Shown here piece after piece: positions 1-7,605 of a DNA stretch of 10,110 nucleotides. Position 1 is the first letter of the stretch. The number at the start of each line of letters is the position of its first letter. The translations under genes and the position numbers were made by a program. The stretch comes from Solobacterium sp. Lineage in GTDB: Bacteria; Bacillota_I; Bacilli_A; Erysipelotrichales; Erysipelotrichaceae. The stretch covers positions 1 through 10,110 of the forward strand of contig JAFWCP010000368.1 of NCBI GenBank assembly GCA_017536845.1, in the 5' to 3' direction. The notes under the pieces are model-generated. The model did not search any database. It had not been told where the DNA came from and worked only from the letters and a program-made list of their open reading frames with translations.

Positions 1-348
1 ATGGGCAATCGAGCTGCATACCGAAGTGAACATCAGCGAGCTGTCAAAATGGTCGCAGGCCACCAGGACAATGCTGGAAAGCATAACGCCGCCCAGGGAA
101 ATCCAGAAGGTCGACCCGAACAGCATGCCCCGCATCAGGCTGGCAATGACGACCCGCATCGCGTTGACGATGATCATCTCCTTGACGCCAAGCAGCCTGA
201 TGGTGACCAGGGAAACGATATTGGCCAGGCCGAGCCGTACCAGGAAAAAGATCGGGCCGATGTAGATGGACTCTACCAGGCTTAAGACAATGGCCATGGC
301 GCTTAACAGTGCCAGATAGACAAAATGCTTCGTGCGGCCCGTGTTCAT
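1..348 (-). CDS. Gx transporter family membrane protein (Hpre_diP_synt_I family), 3' end cut off by the window
   Basis: The first 116 codons are visible; the gene runs off the left edge. The ATG at 348 overlaps the stop of the NusG-II gene by 4 bp (ATGA), and an AGGAG sits 11 nt upstream, so the two are translationally coupled. The protein is very hydrophobic. It begins MNTGRTKHF, followed by a helix (YLALLSAMAIVLSLVES), then the family-typical stretch RLGLANIVSLVTIRLLGVKE and a region near MRGMLFGS; the visible part ends in SSIAH. This matches the family named after heptaprenyl diphosphate synthase component I, now usually called Gx transporters, which resemble substrate-binding S components of ECF importers and often sit next to NusG domain II or FMN-binding genes. 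The substrate is not known and the old prenyl-synthase name should not be taken as function. The family call rests on the GLANIV motif, the hydrophobicity and the neighbour. Confidence 0.8.
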   Translation of the reverse strand, partial: MNTGRTKHFVYLALLSAMAIVLSLVESIYIGPIFFLVRLGLANIVSLVTIRLLGVKEMIIVNAMRVVIASLMRGMLFGSTFWISLGGVMLSSIVLVACDHFDSSLMFTSVCSSIAH

Positions 349-797
349 TGTCCGGTATACTCCTGGGCTTCATCTGCCGGCAGGATGACGAGGTTGTTGG
401 GCAGACAGATGATCGGGATGATCGAATCCTTCCCGGCCCAGCCCATCCGCTGGCAGGTATAGTCGTAACAATGGACTTCTTCGACATGCCACTGCAGGTC
501 CTTGACCTCAATGGTCATGTCGCCGATATCTCCGGTTACGGTATAATGCGCATCGACGCCGGAATCAAAGTACAGGATGATGCGGTTGCGCCAGACAACC
601 GCCACCCATTCTCCCTTTGCTTCTTCCGTGGGTTTGGGAACCGAGGCGTACGGGTCTTCGGTTTGCAAAACTTCCGATGCGCTCTGGACTGTGCTGTCAG
701 GGCGGGCCGGGGTCTTGGGCATCACTTTTGAAACGATGATCCATACCACGGCAATCAAAGCCACGACAGCCAGGGCAAGCCATTCTTTTTTCTTCAT
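345..797 (-). CDS. NusG domain II-containing membrane-anchored protein
   Basis: 150 residues. The start at 797 is chosen over an ATG seven codons upstream because AAAGG lies about 9 nt before it and the ATG overlaps the coaBC stop by 4 bp (ATGA). After MKKKE there is one membrane helix (about residues 6-22), then a variable linker rich in Pro, Ser, Thr and Glu (about 26-60), then a beta-rich domain. The C-terminal part shows the NusG domain II signature: two cysteines five residues apart (CYDYTC), a following GW, and CLPNNLVI near the end. The topology suggests that the domain lies outside the cytoplasm. Despite its name the family is not the transcription factor NusG. It is often found beside Gx transporters and flavin-binding extracytoplasmic proteins, as here; the molecular function is not established. 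The cysteines could form a disulfide or bind a ligand, which is inference. Confidence 0.85.
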   Translation of the reverse strand: MKKKEWLALAVVALIAVVWIIVSKVMPKTPARPDSTVQSASEVLQTEDPYASVPKPTEEAKGEWVAVVWRNRIILYFDSGVDAHYTVTGDIGDMTIEVKDLQWHVEEVHCYDYTCQRMGWAGKDSIIPIICLPNNLVILPADEAQEYTGQ

Positions 798-1981
798 GCC
801 AGACGCCCTTTCACACAATGACGTAGGATTTCAGCGGCCGTATCTTCCTTGGACAGCAGGCCCAGTGACCTTCGGCCGTCCTTGCCGATGATGGTGACGA
901 CATTGGTGTCCACCCCGAAACCGGCGCCGGCATCGCGGATGCTGTTGGCGATGATGAAATCGGCATTCTTCTTTGCCAGTTTCTTTTCGGCATTTTCCAG
1001 CAGGTTCTCGGTCTCCATCGCAAAGCCGACAAGGATCTGCTGCTTCTTCTTCGCACCGACCGATGCCAGGATGTCCTTGGTCCGGTCCATTTCGATGACC
1101 ATGTCCCCTTCCGCCTTCTTGATCTTGTTTTCCGCCTTTGTCTTCGGCGTATAATCCGCAACCGCGGCGGCCATGATGATGACATCGGCGTCATCGCATT
1201 CTTTCATGACCGCTTCATACATGTCGGCGGCGCTGTAGACGTCAATGCGGTTCACATTCACCGGCGCGGCCAGTTCGGTCTTTCCCGATACCAGGGTGAC
1301 GGATGCACCGAAATTGCGGGCCGCCCTTGCCAGTGCATAGCCCATCTTGCCGGAAGAGTGGTTGGTGATATAGCGCACCGGGTCAAGGTCTTCGCACGTC
1401 GGCCCGGCCGTGATGACGACCTTCTTCCCTTCCAGGAAGCGGTCGGTTTCCAGCAGCGATTCCACTGCGTCCATGATCACCGAAGGCTCGGGCATGCGGC
1501 CTTTGCCGGTATCGCCGCAGGCCAGATACCCGGAGGCGCTTTCCAGCACATGCATGCCGTATTTGCGGCAGACGGCCAGGTTGTCCTGGGTGATCGGGTT
1601 TTCCAGCATGGCCGTATTCATGGCCGGTACGATCAGCTTCGGGCATACCGATGCCAGGAAGGTGGTGGTCAGCAGGTCATCCGCAATGCCATGGGCCACT
1701 TTGGCAATGATATTGGCCGTGGCCGGGGCAATGACAAAGCAGTCAGCCTTTTTGGCCAGGGAGATGTGGTGCACATCCGGCGTATAGTCGATGGTCATCA
1801 TATCGGTGATGACCTTCTGGTTGGATAAGGTCTGAAAGGTCAGGGGCGTCACAAAGCTTTCCGCTTCCTTGGTCATCAGCACATGCACTTCATATCCCTT
1901 CTTGGTCAGGGATGAAACAAGCGAACAGATTTTAAACGCGGCGATTCCTCCGGTCACGCCGACTACAATACACTTACTCAT
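794..1981 (-). CDS. coaBC: Bifunctional phosphopantothenoylcysteine decarboxylase / phosphopantothenate-cysteine ligase
   Basis: 395 residues, the normal length for CoaBC. It carries out two steps of coenzyme A synthesis in the cytosol: joining cysteine to 4'-phosphopantothenate (CoaB, using CTP) and FMN-dependent decarboxylation to 4'-phosphopantetheine (CoaC). The N-terminal CoaC half has the flavin-fold start VGVTGGIAAFK, the active-site His72 in the HISLAKKAD segment, IAPATANII, the PAMN motif (119-122), and the catalytic cysteine in ACGDTGKGRM (Cys155). The CoaB half begins near residue 186 with ITAGPT, then DPVRYITNHSSGKMG (about 200-214), AAAVADY (271-277) and the KIKK lysine motif (286-289). 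All key residues are present. An AGAGGAAG ribosome site precedes the ATG. It lies 31 bp after the HAD gene and overlaps the NusG-II gene by 4 bp, so it is probably in one transcript with both. Confidence 0.97.
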   Translation of the reverse strand: MSKCIVVGVTGGIAAFKICSLVSSLTKKGYEVHVLMTKEAESFVTPLTFQTLSNQKVITDMMTIDYTPDVHHISLAKKADCFVIAPATANIIAKVAHGIADDLLTTTFLASVCPKLIVPAMNTAMLENPITQDNLAVCRKYGMHVLESASGYLACGDTGKGRMPEPSVIMDAVESLLETDRFLEGKKVVITAGPTCEDLDPVRYITNHSSGKMGYALARAARNFGASVTLVSGKTELAAPVNVNRIDVYSAADMYEAVMKECDDADVIIMAAAVADYTPKTKAENKIKKAEGDMVIEMDRTKDILASVGAKKKQQILVGFAMETENLLENAEKKLAKKNADFIIANSIRDAGAGFGVDTNVVTIIGKDGRRSLGLLSKEDTAAEILRHCVKGRLA

Positions 1982-2012
1982 ACGGTTCTTCCTCTTAGAC
2001 GTTCAGATTATA

Positions 2013-2663
2013 TCACATTGCCGCAATGGCCGCTTCCAATGCAGTCATGTCGGATACAAGCACCTTTGCCCCATGCTCTTTCAGGAATGCCTCACTGCGG
2101 TAGCCCCAGGTCACAAGGATGCAGTCCATCCCGGCCTGCCCTGCCGTTTCGATGTCGACTTCCGAATCGCCGACATATACGGCTTCCGCAATGGCCACGC
2201 CGCATGCTTTGACGGCTTCAAATACCATGTCGGGAGCCGGCTTGCGGCGGATGCCTTCCCTTTCCCCGGCCGCAATCTCCAGCAGGCCGTTGAAATACTG
2301 CTTCACCAGTTCCCTGACCGCATAGTCGCCTTTGTTGGAAACCACCGCTGTCCGGTATCCTTTTTCCTTCAGGCGTTCCAGCAGTTCGGGGATGCCTTCA
2401 TACGGCCCGGTATGGTCCCCGCAATGTACGCCATACAGTTCATTGAAGGTTTCAAAAACCTTCTCCCGGGTTTCATCATCGGTGTCTGACGGCAGGCAGT
2501 GGTTGACTTCATTGCGGATGCCGTTGCCGATGATGGCCCTCAGATATTCCTTTTCCACCGGCGCAAAGCCGTACTGCCGTAATGTTTCATTCATGCACAG
2601 GACAATATCCTCCAGAGTATAGAGGATGGTGCCGTCCATATCAAATATGACAAGTTTCTTCAT
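2013..2663 (-). CDS. HAD-superfamily hydrolase, phosphoglycolate phosphatase-like
   Basis: 216 residues, typical for the PGP/Gph-like branch with an alpha-helical C1 cap. The four HAD motifs are visible: motif I FDMDGT (nucleophile Asp8, acid/base Asp10), motif II VVSN (Ser109), the motif III lysine in RRKPAPD (Lys141), and motif IV GDSEVD (Asp166, Asp170), which binds magnesium. The cap lies at about residues 15-80. The enzyme should remove phosphate from a small phosphorylated metabolite; the exact substrate (phosphoglycolate, pyrophosphate, a sugar phosphate) cannot be read from the sequence. It is the first gene of the left operon, with GGAG 10 nt before the ATG and a candidate promoter just upstream. 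Family call strong, specificity unknown. Confidence 0.9.
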   Translation of the reverse strand: MKKLVIFDMDGTILYTLEDIVLCMNETLRQYGFAPVEKEYLRAIIGNGIRNEVNHCLPSDTDDETREKVFETFNELYGVHCGDHTGPYEGIPELLERLKEKGYRTAVVSNKGDYAVRELVKQYFNGLLEIAAGEREGIRRKPAPDMVFEAVKACGVAIAEAVYVGDSEVDIETAGQAGMDCILVTWGYRSEAFLKEHGAKVLVSDMTALEAAIAAM

Positions 2664-2683
2664 TGCTTTTTTTCTCCGCCATT

Positions 2684-2692
2684 ATTCTATCA
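2684..2692 (-). promoter_or_regulatory. Candidate extended -10 promoter of the HAD-coaBC operon
   Basis: Read on the minus strand this is TGATAGAAT: a TG one base upstream of TAGAAT, which matches TATAAT at five of six positions. No good -35 lies at 17 bp, which fits an extended -10 promoter. The start point would fall near 2677, giving a very short leader that begins at the GGAG ribosome site; this makes the call tentative. Confidence 0.35.
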
Positions 2693-2703
2693 GACATCCG
2701 TTC

Positions 2704-2734
2704 AATAAAAGGAAGATCATGCATTGATCTTCCT
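2704..2734 (-). terminator. Intrinsic terminator of the ABC export operon
   Basis: A perfect 10-bp inverted repeat (arms 2710-2719 and 2725-2734, arm AGGAAGATCA on the plus strand) with a 5-nt loop. Read on the minus strand it starts 8 bp after the permease stop and is followed by TTTTATTG. The stem is only moderately GC-rich. It separates the export operon from the HAD-coaBC operon and overlaps the region just upstream of the latter's promoter. Confidence 0.8.
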
Positions 2735-2742
2735 GAATGGGT

Positions 2743-3999
2743 TTATTCTCTTCTGAGCGCTTCGATCGGGTCGAGGTTGGCCGCGGTCCTTGCCGGCAGG
2801 ATACCGGCCAGGATGCCGATGCCCATCGAGAAGACAACCGCTAACAGCGCCGCTTCCGGCGAGAAGACGACCGGGGCCCCGTTGATCCGGTTGATCAGCT
2901 GTGCCAGGCCGATGCCGGCCAGCACCCCCAGGATGCCGCCCAGCGATGTCAGCACGACTGCTTCGGTCAGGAACTGGCCAAGGATCGCTTTCTTTTTCGC
3001 GCCGATGGCCTTCTTCAGGCCGATTTCACTTGTGCGCTCGGTCACCGAGACAAGCATGATGTTCATGAGGCCGATGCCGCCGACCAGCAGGGAAATCGCC
3101 GCAATCCAGATGAGCATCATGTTGGTGGACTGGGCCAGCTGCTGGATGTTCCTTGCCTGCTGCATCAGGTCCTCCGCCTTATAACTGTAGGTATCGCCGT
3201 TGTTGGCAGTCTGCAGGTTATTAAGCAGGTCTTCCGCTTCCTTGCCGGCCGTGGTCATGTCGTTGGTGGTTTCACAGCGGATGATGGCCGACTGGGGTTC
3301 GTCATACTGGTACAGCAAAGGCCATACCGATGTCGGGATGTACACGGCACCGGAAGACTGCTGGTGATAGAGATAATAGTCTTCGAGCGAATTGATGGTT
3401 GGCTCAAAGCTGTCCTTCAGCACCGCCGTGCCGATGACCGTAAAGGGCTCGCCCCTGATTTCAATGGAACGGCCCAGCGGGTCGCCGCCGTCAAACAGCG
3501 TCTCATTGCTCTGTTCGTCAAGGATGCAGACCTTGCGGAAATGCTTCACATCATCGGCGGTAATGCCCCGGCCGGTGCGGATCGCATAGCCGGTGGTTGA
3601 GAAGTAGGAAGGGTCGATGCCGTAGACATAGCCGCCGTTGAGCGACGTTGACATATGGTAGATGCCATCGTAGTCGTTCCTTCTTCTGAACACGGAAGCG
3701 TTGACTACGCCGTTGATTTCCATAAGCTGCTTCCGGGTAGATTCTTCGTCAAATACGGTAATACCGTCGGGAACGCCCATATCATAGGTATATTCCCAGT
3801 CGCCCTGGACCAGGCGGATGGTGACGTTGTTCTGGCCGGCGCCGATCAGGTTCTGCTGGATCTGCCGGTTGGTGCCTTCAATGGTGGAGACAATCGTGAT
3901 GATGGCCGCGATGCCGATGATGATGCCAAGCATCGTCAGGGCCGAACGCAGCTTATGGGAAAGGATGCCCCGGAAGGATAATCTGATATTCTCAATCAT
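2743..3999 (-). CDS. MacB-like ABC transporter permease (FtsX-type)
   Basis: 418 residues, no fused ATPase. Architecture of the type VII (MacB/LolCDE-like) permeases: N-terminal cytoplasmic stretch and first helix (about 20-40, with TMLGIIIGIAAIITIV), a large extracytoplasmic MacB_PCD domain (about 41-290), then three helices (about 296-318, 343-368, 383-402). Conserved elements are GGIGLMNIMLVSVTERTSEIG, the coupling segment KKAIGAKK (329-336), and the C-terminal PARTAANLDPIEAL. It partners with the separate ATPase of the same operon and with one or both adaptors. Family members work by mechanotransmission rather than passing substrate through the membrane. The start overlaps the adaptor stop by 1 bp (TGATG), with a G-rich ribosome site about 12 nt upstream. 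Substrate unknown; macrolides, antimicrobial peptides or lipids are all possible. Confidence 0.93.
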   Translation of the reverse strand: MIENIRLSFRGILSHKLRSALTMLGIIIGIAAIITIVSTIEGTNRQIQQNLIGAGQNNVTIRLVQGDWEYTYDMGVPDGITVFDEESTRKQLMEINGVVNASVFRRRNDYDGIYHMSTSLNGGYVYGIDPSYFSTTGYAIRTGRGITADDVKHFRKVCILDEQSNETLFDGGDPLGRSIEIRGEPFTVIGTAVLKDSFEPTINSLEDYYLYHQQSSGAVYIPTSVWPLLYQYDEPQSAIIRCETTNDMTTAGKEAEDLLNNLQTANNGDTYSYKAEDLMQQARNIQQLAQSTNMMLIWIAAISLLVGGIGLMNIMLVSVTERTSEIGLKKAIGAKKKAILGQFLTEAVVLTSLGGILGVLAGIGLAQLINRINGAPVVFSPEAALLAVVFSMGIGILAGILPARTAANLDPIEALRRE

Positions 4000-5654
4000 C
4001 AGTAATACATCCCCCCTTCATTGACCTTTGCCTTGACGCCTTCTATTGCCCCGTCGCCATACGGGAAGGCAAGATAATCATCCAGCGTCAGGCCTTCCTT
4101 GATTTCCACGGCATAGCCGTAGTAGGTCTTGCCGGTGGTGACATAGCGCTTTTTCAGGACGCCGTTTTCCATGACCATGCAGTACTTGCCCTGAGCATCG
4201 GAGCGGACATAGGCATTCTGGACGCAGATCTTGTTGGGATCAACTGACTGGCCGCCCAGATCCTGGAAGCTCAGCTGCAGGTACGTGCCGGTCGGCAGGC
4301 CGGAAGACTCTTCCGAATAGGCGATGAAGTAATAGTAGGAGGCATTGGGATTGCCGCCGTAGTAATTGTTGCTGTTGGAAGGCCATTCTTCAATGGACTG
4401 CACGGTTGCCGTATAGGTATTGCCGTCCATCCACGAGGTTGCATAGACCTCCTGGCCGATTTCAATGCTGTCAAGCTGCAGTTCGGAAATCTCACCGCGG
4501 ATGAACAGGCCCTGGCCGCCGGAAACCTGCAGGAAGGGCGAGCCGTCCTGGGGCGGGGCGTCAGGGGAATTGACGACTGTCACAACCCCGTCATTGCGGG
4601 CCCGGACAATGCCGTCGGAAAGCTGTTCCTGACGGCTCTTGAGTTCAAGCTGCGCCTTGCGCAGGTTGAGGTCAAGATCCTTGAGTTCTTTTTCCTGGCG
4701 GGCGATCATATCCTTCAGCTCTTCCGCCGTATAGCTCGGTTCAAAGGAAGGCTCTTCCCCGTCAAAGACAGGGAAATCAATATTGCCGTAATCGTCAAAG
4801 TCAGCCGGCAGGTCTTCGGCCAGGCTTCCGTAAGGATCCCAGCAGATTTCTTCCGGCAGCATCGGCCATTCCGTCTTCTTGATGCGCCAGGATGGCACGG
4901 CATACTGGTAGGTATTGCCCGGCGACGTTTCAATCAGCGCGACATCGTTTTCGCCCAGGGCCAGGCTGTTGAGGAAGGAACCGTAGATCCTTCCTTCCGG
5001 GATGACCAGGTAATGGTATTCGGTGCCGATTCTTTCGTGTTCCACCTTGTAGACGGGGTTGTCGCCTTCCTGTTCGACTTCGGTGACCGTTTCAATGGTG
5101 ATCGGCCTTTCGGCATAGCACTGGGCCGCCGGGTCGACCAGGCGGTTCCAGGCGTCGTTGATCTGCTTCGGTGCGTAGGGGTCTTCCTTGGGGTCGTCAG
5201 GGCTGTCAGGGTTAAAGGGATCCGGCTCCGGCTCAGGAGCCGGGGTCGGGGCGGCCGATGGCTTGGTATTGCGCAGCTTGGTCAGGTTGCGCTGGCCCTT
5301 GGCAATTTCATTCTGCAGTGACTGTACGCTCAGACGCTGCTGTTCCACGGCAATCTCAACCGTTGTCGTATCATACGCCATCAGGGCGTCGCCTTTTTTG
5401 ACGGGCTGGCCTTCGGTGACATAGACTTCGGTGATCATCTGCGAGGCGTCGTAGTAGATCGCCTGGGTATCGCTGCTGTAGACATACCCGTTGGTGGTTA
5501 AGGATTCGTCATAGTACTGCATGTTCATCATGGACATCGGATAGACGTCTACTTCCTTGGTGGATTTCTGGTAGTTCTTCCATCCGAACAGGCCGCCGAC
5601 CGCAGCCGCGACGGCAACAATAACCGCGATGATTCCCTTGATCCAGTTCTTCAT
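3999..5654 (-). CDS. HlyD/MacA-like efflux adaptor with a large insertion between the coiled-coil arms
   Basis: 551 residues, much longer than the first adaptor (402) and than usual MacA-like proteins (roughly 370-420). One N-terminal helix (about 4-24) anchors it. Next comes a first barrel/lipoyl half (about 55-95, with EVYVTEGQPVKKGDALMAYD) and a first helical arm (about 97-130). Then a Pro/Asp/Glu-rich linker (131-163) and an insert of about 140 residues (164-305), rich in aromatic and acidic residues and without a domain I recognise. The second helical arm (about 308-346) follows, then the second lipoyl half (RARNDGVVTVVNSP), a beta-barrel (about 382-465) and a membrane-proximal domain. 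The protein should link the permease to the space outside. GGAGG lies 7 nt before the ATG, which overlaps the ATPase stop by 4 bp. The family call is firm; the insert's role is unknown. Confidence 0.9.
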   Translation of the reverse strand: MKNWIKGIIAVIVAVAAAVGGLFGWKNYQKSTKEVDVYPMSMMNMQYYDESLTTNGYVYSSDTQAIYYDASQMITEVYVTEGQPVKKGDALMAYDTTTVEIAVEQQRLSVQSLQNEIAKGQRNLTKLRNTKPSAAPTPAPEPEPDPFNPDSPDDPKEDPYAPKQINDAWNRLVDPAAQCYAERPITIETVTEVEQEGDNPVYKVEHERIGTEYHYLVIPEGRIYGSFLNSLALGENDVALIETSPGNTYQYAVPSWRIKKTEWPMLPEEICWDPYGSLAEDLPADFDDYGNIDFPVFDGEEPSFEPSYTAEELKDMIARQEKELKDLDLNLRKAQLELKSRQEQLSDGIVRARNDGVVTVVNSPDAPPQDGSPFLQVSGGQGLFIRGEISELQLDSIEIGQEVYATSWMDGNTYTATVQSIEEWPSNSNNYYGGNPNASYYYFIAYSEESSGLPTGTYLQLSFQDLGGQSVDPNKICVQNAYVRSDAQGKYCMVMENGVLKKRYVTTGKTYYGYAVEIKEGLTLDDYLAFPYGDGAIEGVKAKVNEGGMYY

Positions 5655-6325
5655 GCCTTATCCTCCGAAATTTCCCCGTCGATGATGTGCAGGACGCGCT
5701 TCGCGTTGGCAGCAACGTTGGCATCATGGGTGATCATGACGATGGTGGTTCCTTCTTTGTTCAGCTGGTCAAACAGCTCCATCACCTGCCTGCCGGACGC
5801 CTGGTCAAGGGCGCCGGTCGGCTCGTCGGCCAGCAGGATGCGGGGGTTGTTGATCATTGCCCGGGCGATGGCGCAGCGCTGCATCTGGCCGCCGGAGAGC
5901 TGGCTGGGATAGAACCCGACCCTTTCCTCCAGGCCGACCTTGGTCAGTGCTTCCTTTGCCCGTTTTGTCCGTTCGCCTTTCCTGACCCCGGCATAGACCA
6001 GCGGCAGGGCGACATTTTCCAATGCCGTTTCCCCGGCCAGCAGCTGGAAGGTCTGGAAGACGAAGCCGATCTTGTTGAGACGGATATCGGCCAGATCCTT
6101 TTCCGACGTGGTGGTGATGTCAACCCCATCCAGTTCATAGGTGCCCTGGTCATGGCGGTCAAGGCAGCCGATGATGTTCATCAGCGTCGTCTTGCCCGAA
6201 CCCGAAGGGCCCATGATCGCGACATACTCCCCTTCTTCAACCTGGAAGGTGACATCCTTCAATACCGGTACGACCATCTGGCCGGACCCGTAGCTTTTAT
6301 AGATATTGCGCAGATCAAGAATCAT
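5651..6325 (-). CDS. ABC transporter ATP-binding protein (MacB/LolD type)
   Basis: 224 residues, the standard size. It hydrolyses ATP in the cytoplasm as a dimer to drive the MacB-like permease of the operon. All ABC motifs are intact: Walker A GPSGSGKT (39-46), Q-loop Gln91 in FVFQTFQLL, signature LSGGQMQR (143-150), Walker B ILLADEP with the catalytic Glu168, D-loop ALD (172-174), and the switch His200 in ITHD. The LLADEPTGALD segment and the short spacing are typical of the o228/LolD/MacB subfamily. GGAGGG precedes the ATG by 6 nt; the start overlaps the first adaptor's stop by 1 bp (TGATG), and the stop overlaps the second adaptor's start by 4 bp. Nothing is unusual in the protein itself. 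Confidence 0.96.
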   Translation of the reverse strand: MILDLRNIYKSYGSGQMVVPVLKDVTFQVEEGEYVAIMGPSGSGKTTLMNIIGCLDRHDQGTYELDGVDITTTSEKDLADIRLNKIGFVFQTFQLLAGETALENVALPLVYAGVRKGERTKRAKEALTKVGLEERVGFYPSQLSGGQMQRCAIARAMINNPRILLADEPTGALDQASGRQVMELFDQLNKEGTTIVMITHDANVAANAKRVLHIIDGEISEDKA

Positions 6326-7533
6326 CAGTAGCCCTCCGGCATCGTTTCCATCATTCCCTGGTTCATGTTCTGCATGGCTTCCGGCGTGATGACGTCCATG
6401 CCTTCGCTGAGGCTGTCATCCGGGAAGGCGATCATGTCGGATTCGCTTAAGCCGGAAGTGATTTCCACCTGCCACATATCCTCATCCGTTTCGCCAAGGG
6501 TGACCGCCCGTTTTTCCAGCTTATTGCGTTTATTAGCGGCCCAGACATACGGATTGCCATTGTCATCATACGCGATGAAGCTCATATCCAGCCAGATGCC
6601 GGACTTCATGTTGGCCTGGCCGTAATCCGGTTCGATCAGCACATGCTGGCCAAGCATCAGCCCGTCCATGTTGTCGAGCTTCACATAGAAAGGATACTTG
6701 CTGGCCTTTTCCCCGCCGCCGTCATAATAGTAGCCGTTCTGGTTCTCATTGACCGGTTCGGTGCCGACTTCATCCACCGTGCCCGACCATGTCTTTGTTT
6801 CATCGGCACGGGAGCGGACGATGACCGGCTGGCCGGCCATGATGGTGCCCATCGACTGTTCGGAAATCTTGCCGGCAATGCGGTATTCGCCCAGCTGGGT
6901 AATGGAAATATAAGGAAGCTGGTTGCCTAAGTTGTCATAACCGCCGTCTTCGTTGATCGCCTTGACGGTGCCGGCAATCGTTGAATAGACGGTCGCGTTG
7001 GCCGCATCGTTCTTCAGCCTTTCCAGTTCCGCCTGCTTGGACTTCAGTTCATACTGCTGCTGGCGCACCTGCAGCTGGCGCTGCTGGATCAGGGTCGTAT
7101 ACTCAAGCTTGTTGTCATTGGCTGCCGTGTCGCGCTGGGCCGCCAGTTCGTCGATTTCCCCGTTGAGGGCGTTGATTTCATTGTTGACGCCTTCAATATC
7201 CAGGTTGCAGGCGGTGATCTTGTGTTCCGTCTGCTGGACGTCATAGCGGAACAGCGCCTGGTCCTTCATGACCGTCTGTCCTGCTTCTACATATAATTCT
7301 TCCACGTCACGGCTCTGGTCCTTCTGGACGTTGATGGTTTCCTGTGCTTCCACCACGCCCGAGAAACGGTCTGCAAATACCATGCCGCCCTGCATGTCTG
7401 AAATCCTTGTCACATAGGCAGCATTCTCAAGGTCTACATTCCCGCTGCCTGAGGGCCTTAAAAAAAACCACCAGCCTGCTGCACCCGCAAGCGCCACAGC
7501 GCCGGCGATCAATCCTGTCTTTTTCCAGTTCAT
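6325..7533 (-). CDS. HlyD/MacA-like efflux adaptor, first gene of the export operon
   Basis: 402 residues. A single N-terminal membrane helix (about 6-24, GLIAGAVALAGAAGWWFFL) follows MNWKK. A first lipoyl/barrel half comes next (about 55-98, with ELYVEAGQTVMKDQALFRYD), then a continuous Gln/Glu-rich coiled-coil hairpin (about 100-176). The second lipoyl half follows (TVYSTIAGTVKAINEDGG), then the beta-barrel (about 215-300) and a membrane-proximal domain. The tail (380-402) is Met/Asn/Gln-rich and probably flexible. It should act outside the membrane as a partner of the permease. It differs clearly in length and hairpin from the second adaptor, so the two may form a mixed ring or serve different steps (inference). 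A G-rich GGGGGAT lies about 11 nt before the ATG; a promoter candidate lies 33-62 bp upstream. Confidence 0.92.
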   Translation of the reverse strand: MNWKKTGLIAGAVALAGAAGWWFFLRPSGSGNVDLENAAYVTRISDMQGGMVFADRFSGVVEAQETINVQKDQSRDVEELYVEAGQTVMKDQALFRYDVQQTEHKITACNLDIEGVNNEINALNGEIDELAAQRDTAANDNKLEYTTLIQQRQLQVRQQQYELKSKQAELERLKNDAANATVYSTIAGTVKAINEDGGYDNLGNQLPYISITQLGEYRIAGKISEQSMGTIMAGQPVIVRSRADETKTWSGTVDEVGTEPVNENQNGYYYDGGGEKASKYPFYVKLDNMDGLMLGQHVLIEPDYGQANMKSGIWLDMSFIAYDDNGNPYVWAANKRNKLEKRAVTLGETDEDMWQVEITSGLSESDMIAFPDDSLSEGMDVITPEAMQNMNQGMMETMPEGY

Positions 7534-7565
7534 AGATCGTTATCCCCCGTCATTTATTCGCTATA

Positions 7566-7595
7566 ATCTTATCACCAATCAGATATATGCCTCAA
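7566..7595 (-). promoter_or_regulatory. Candidate promoter of the four-gene ABC export operon
   Basis: On the minus strand TTGAGG (7590-7595) and TAAGAT (7566-7571) are 18 bp apart; each matches the sigma-A consensus at four of six positions. The weak boxes would suit a promoter that needs an activator, and TTAAG repeats lie just upstream. Confidence 0.4.
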
Positions 7596-7605
7596 CCTGA
7601 CAATC

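Noticed and set aside
1..285. Plus-strand open frame at the left edge
   Set aside because: It lies antisense to the Gx transporter frame, has a low-complexity His/Gln/Asp-rich translation typical of a shadow, and has no ribosome site visible.
44..511. Minus-strand open frame of 155 codons across the Gx/NusG-II junction
   Set aside because: It is out of frame with two well-supported genes; its Arg/Ser/Pro-rich translation shows no domain.
5140..5270. Frameshift or fusion in the second adaptor as explanation of its length
   Set aside because: The frame is open throughout, both helical arms and both lipoyl halves are present in the right order, and the insert has a balanced composition, so an inserted domain fits better than an artefact.
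5687..6331. Long plus-strand open frame (214 codons) opposite the ABC ATPase
   Set aside because: The minus strand encodes a complete ATPase with all motifs; the long antisense frame follows from GC-rich codon use.
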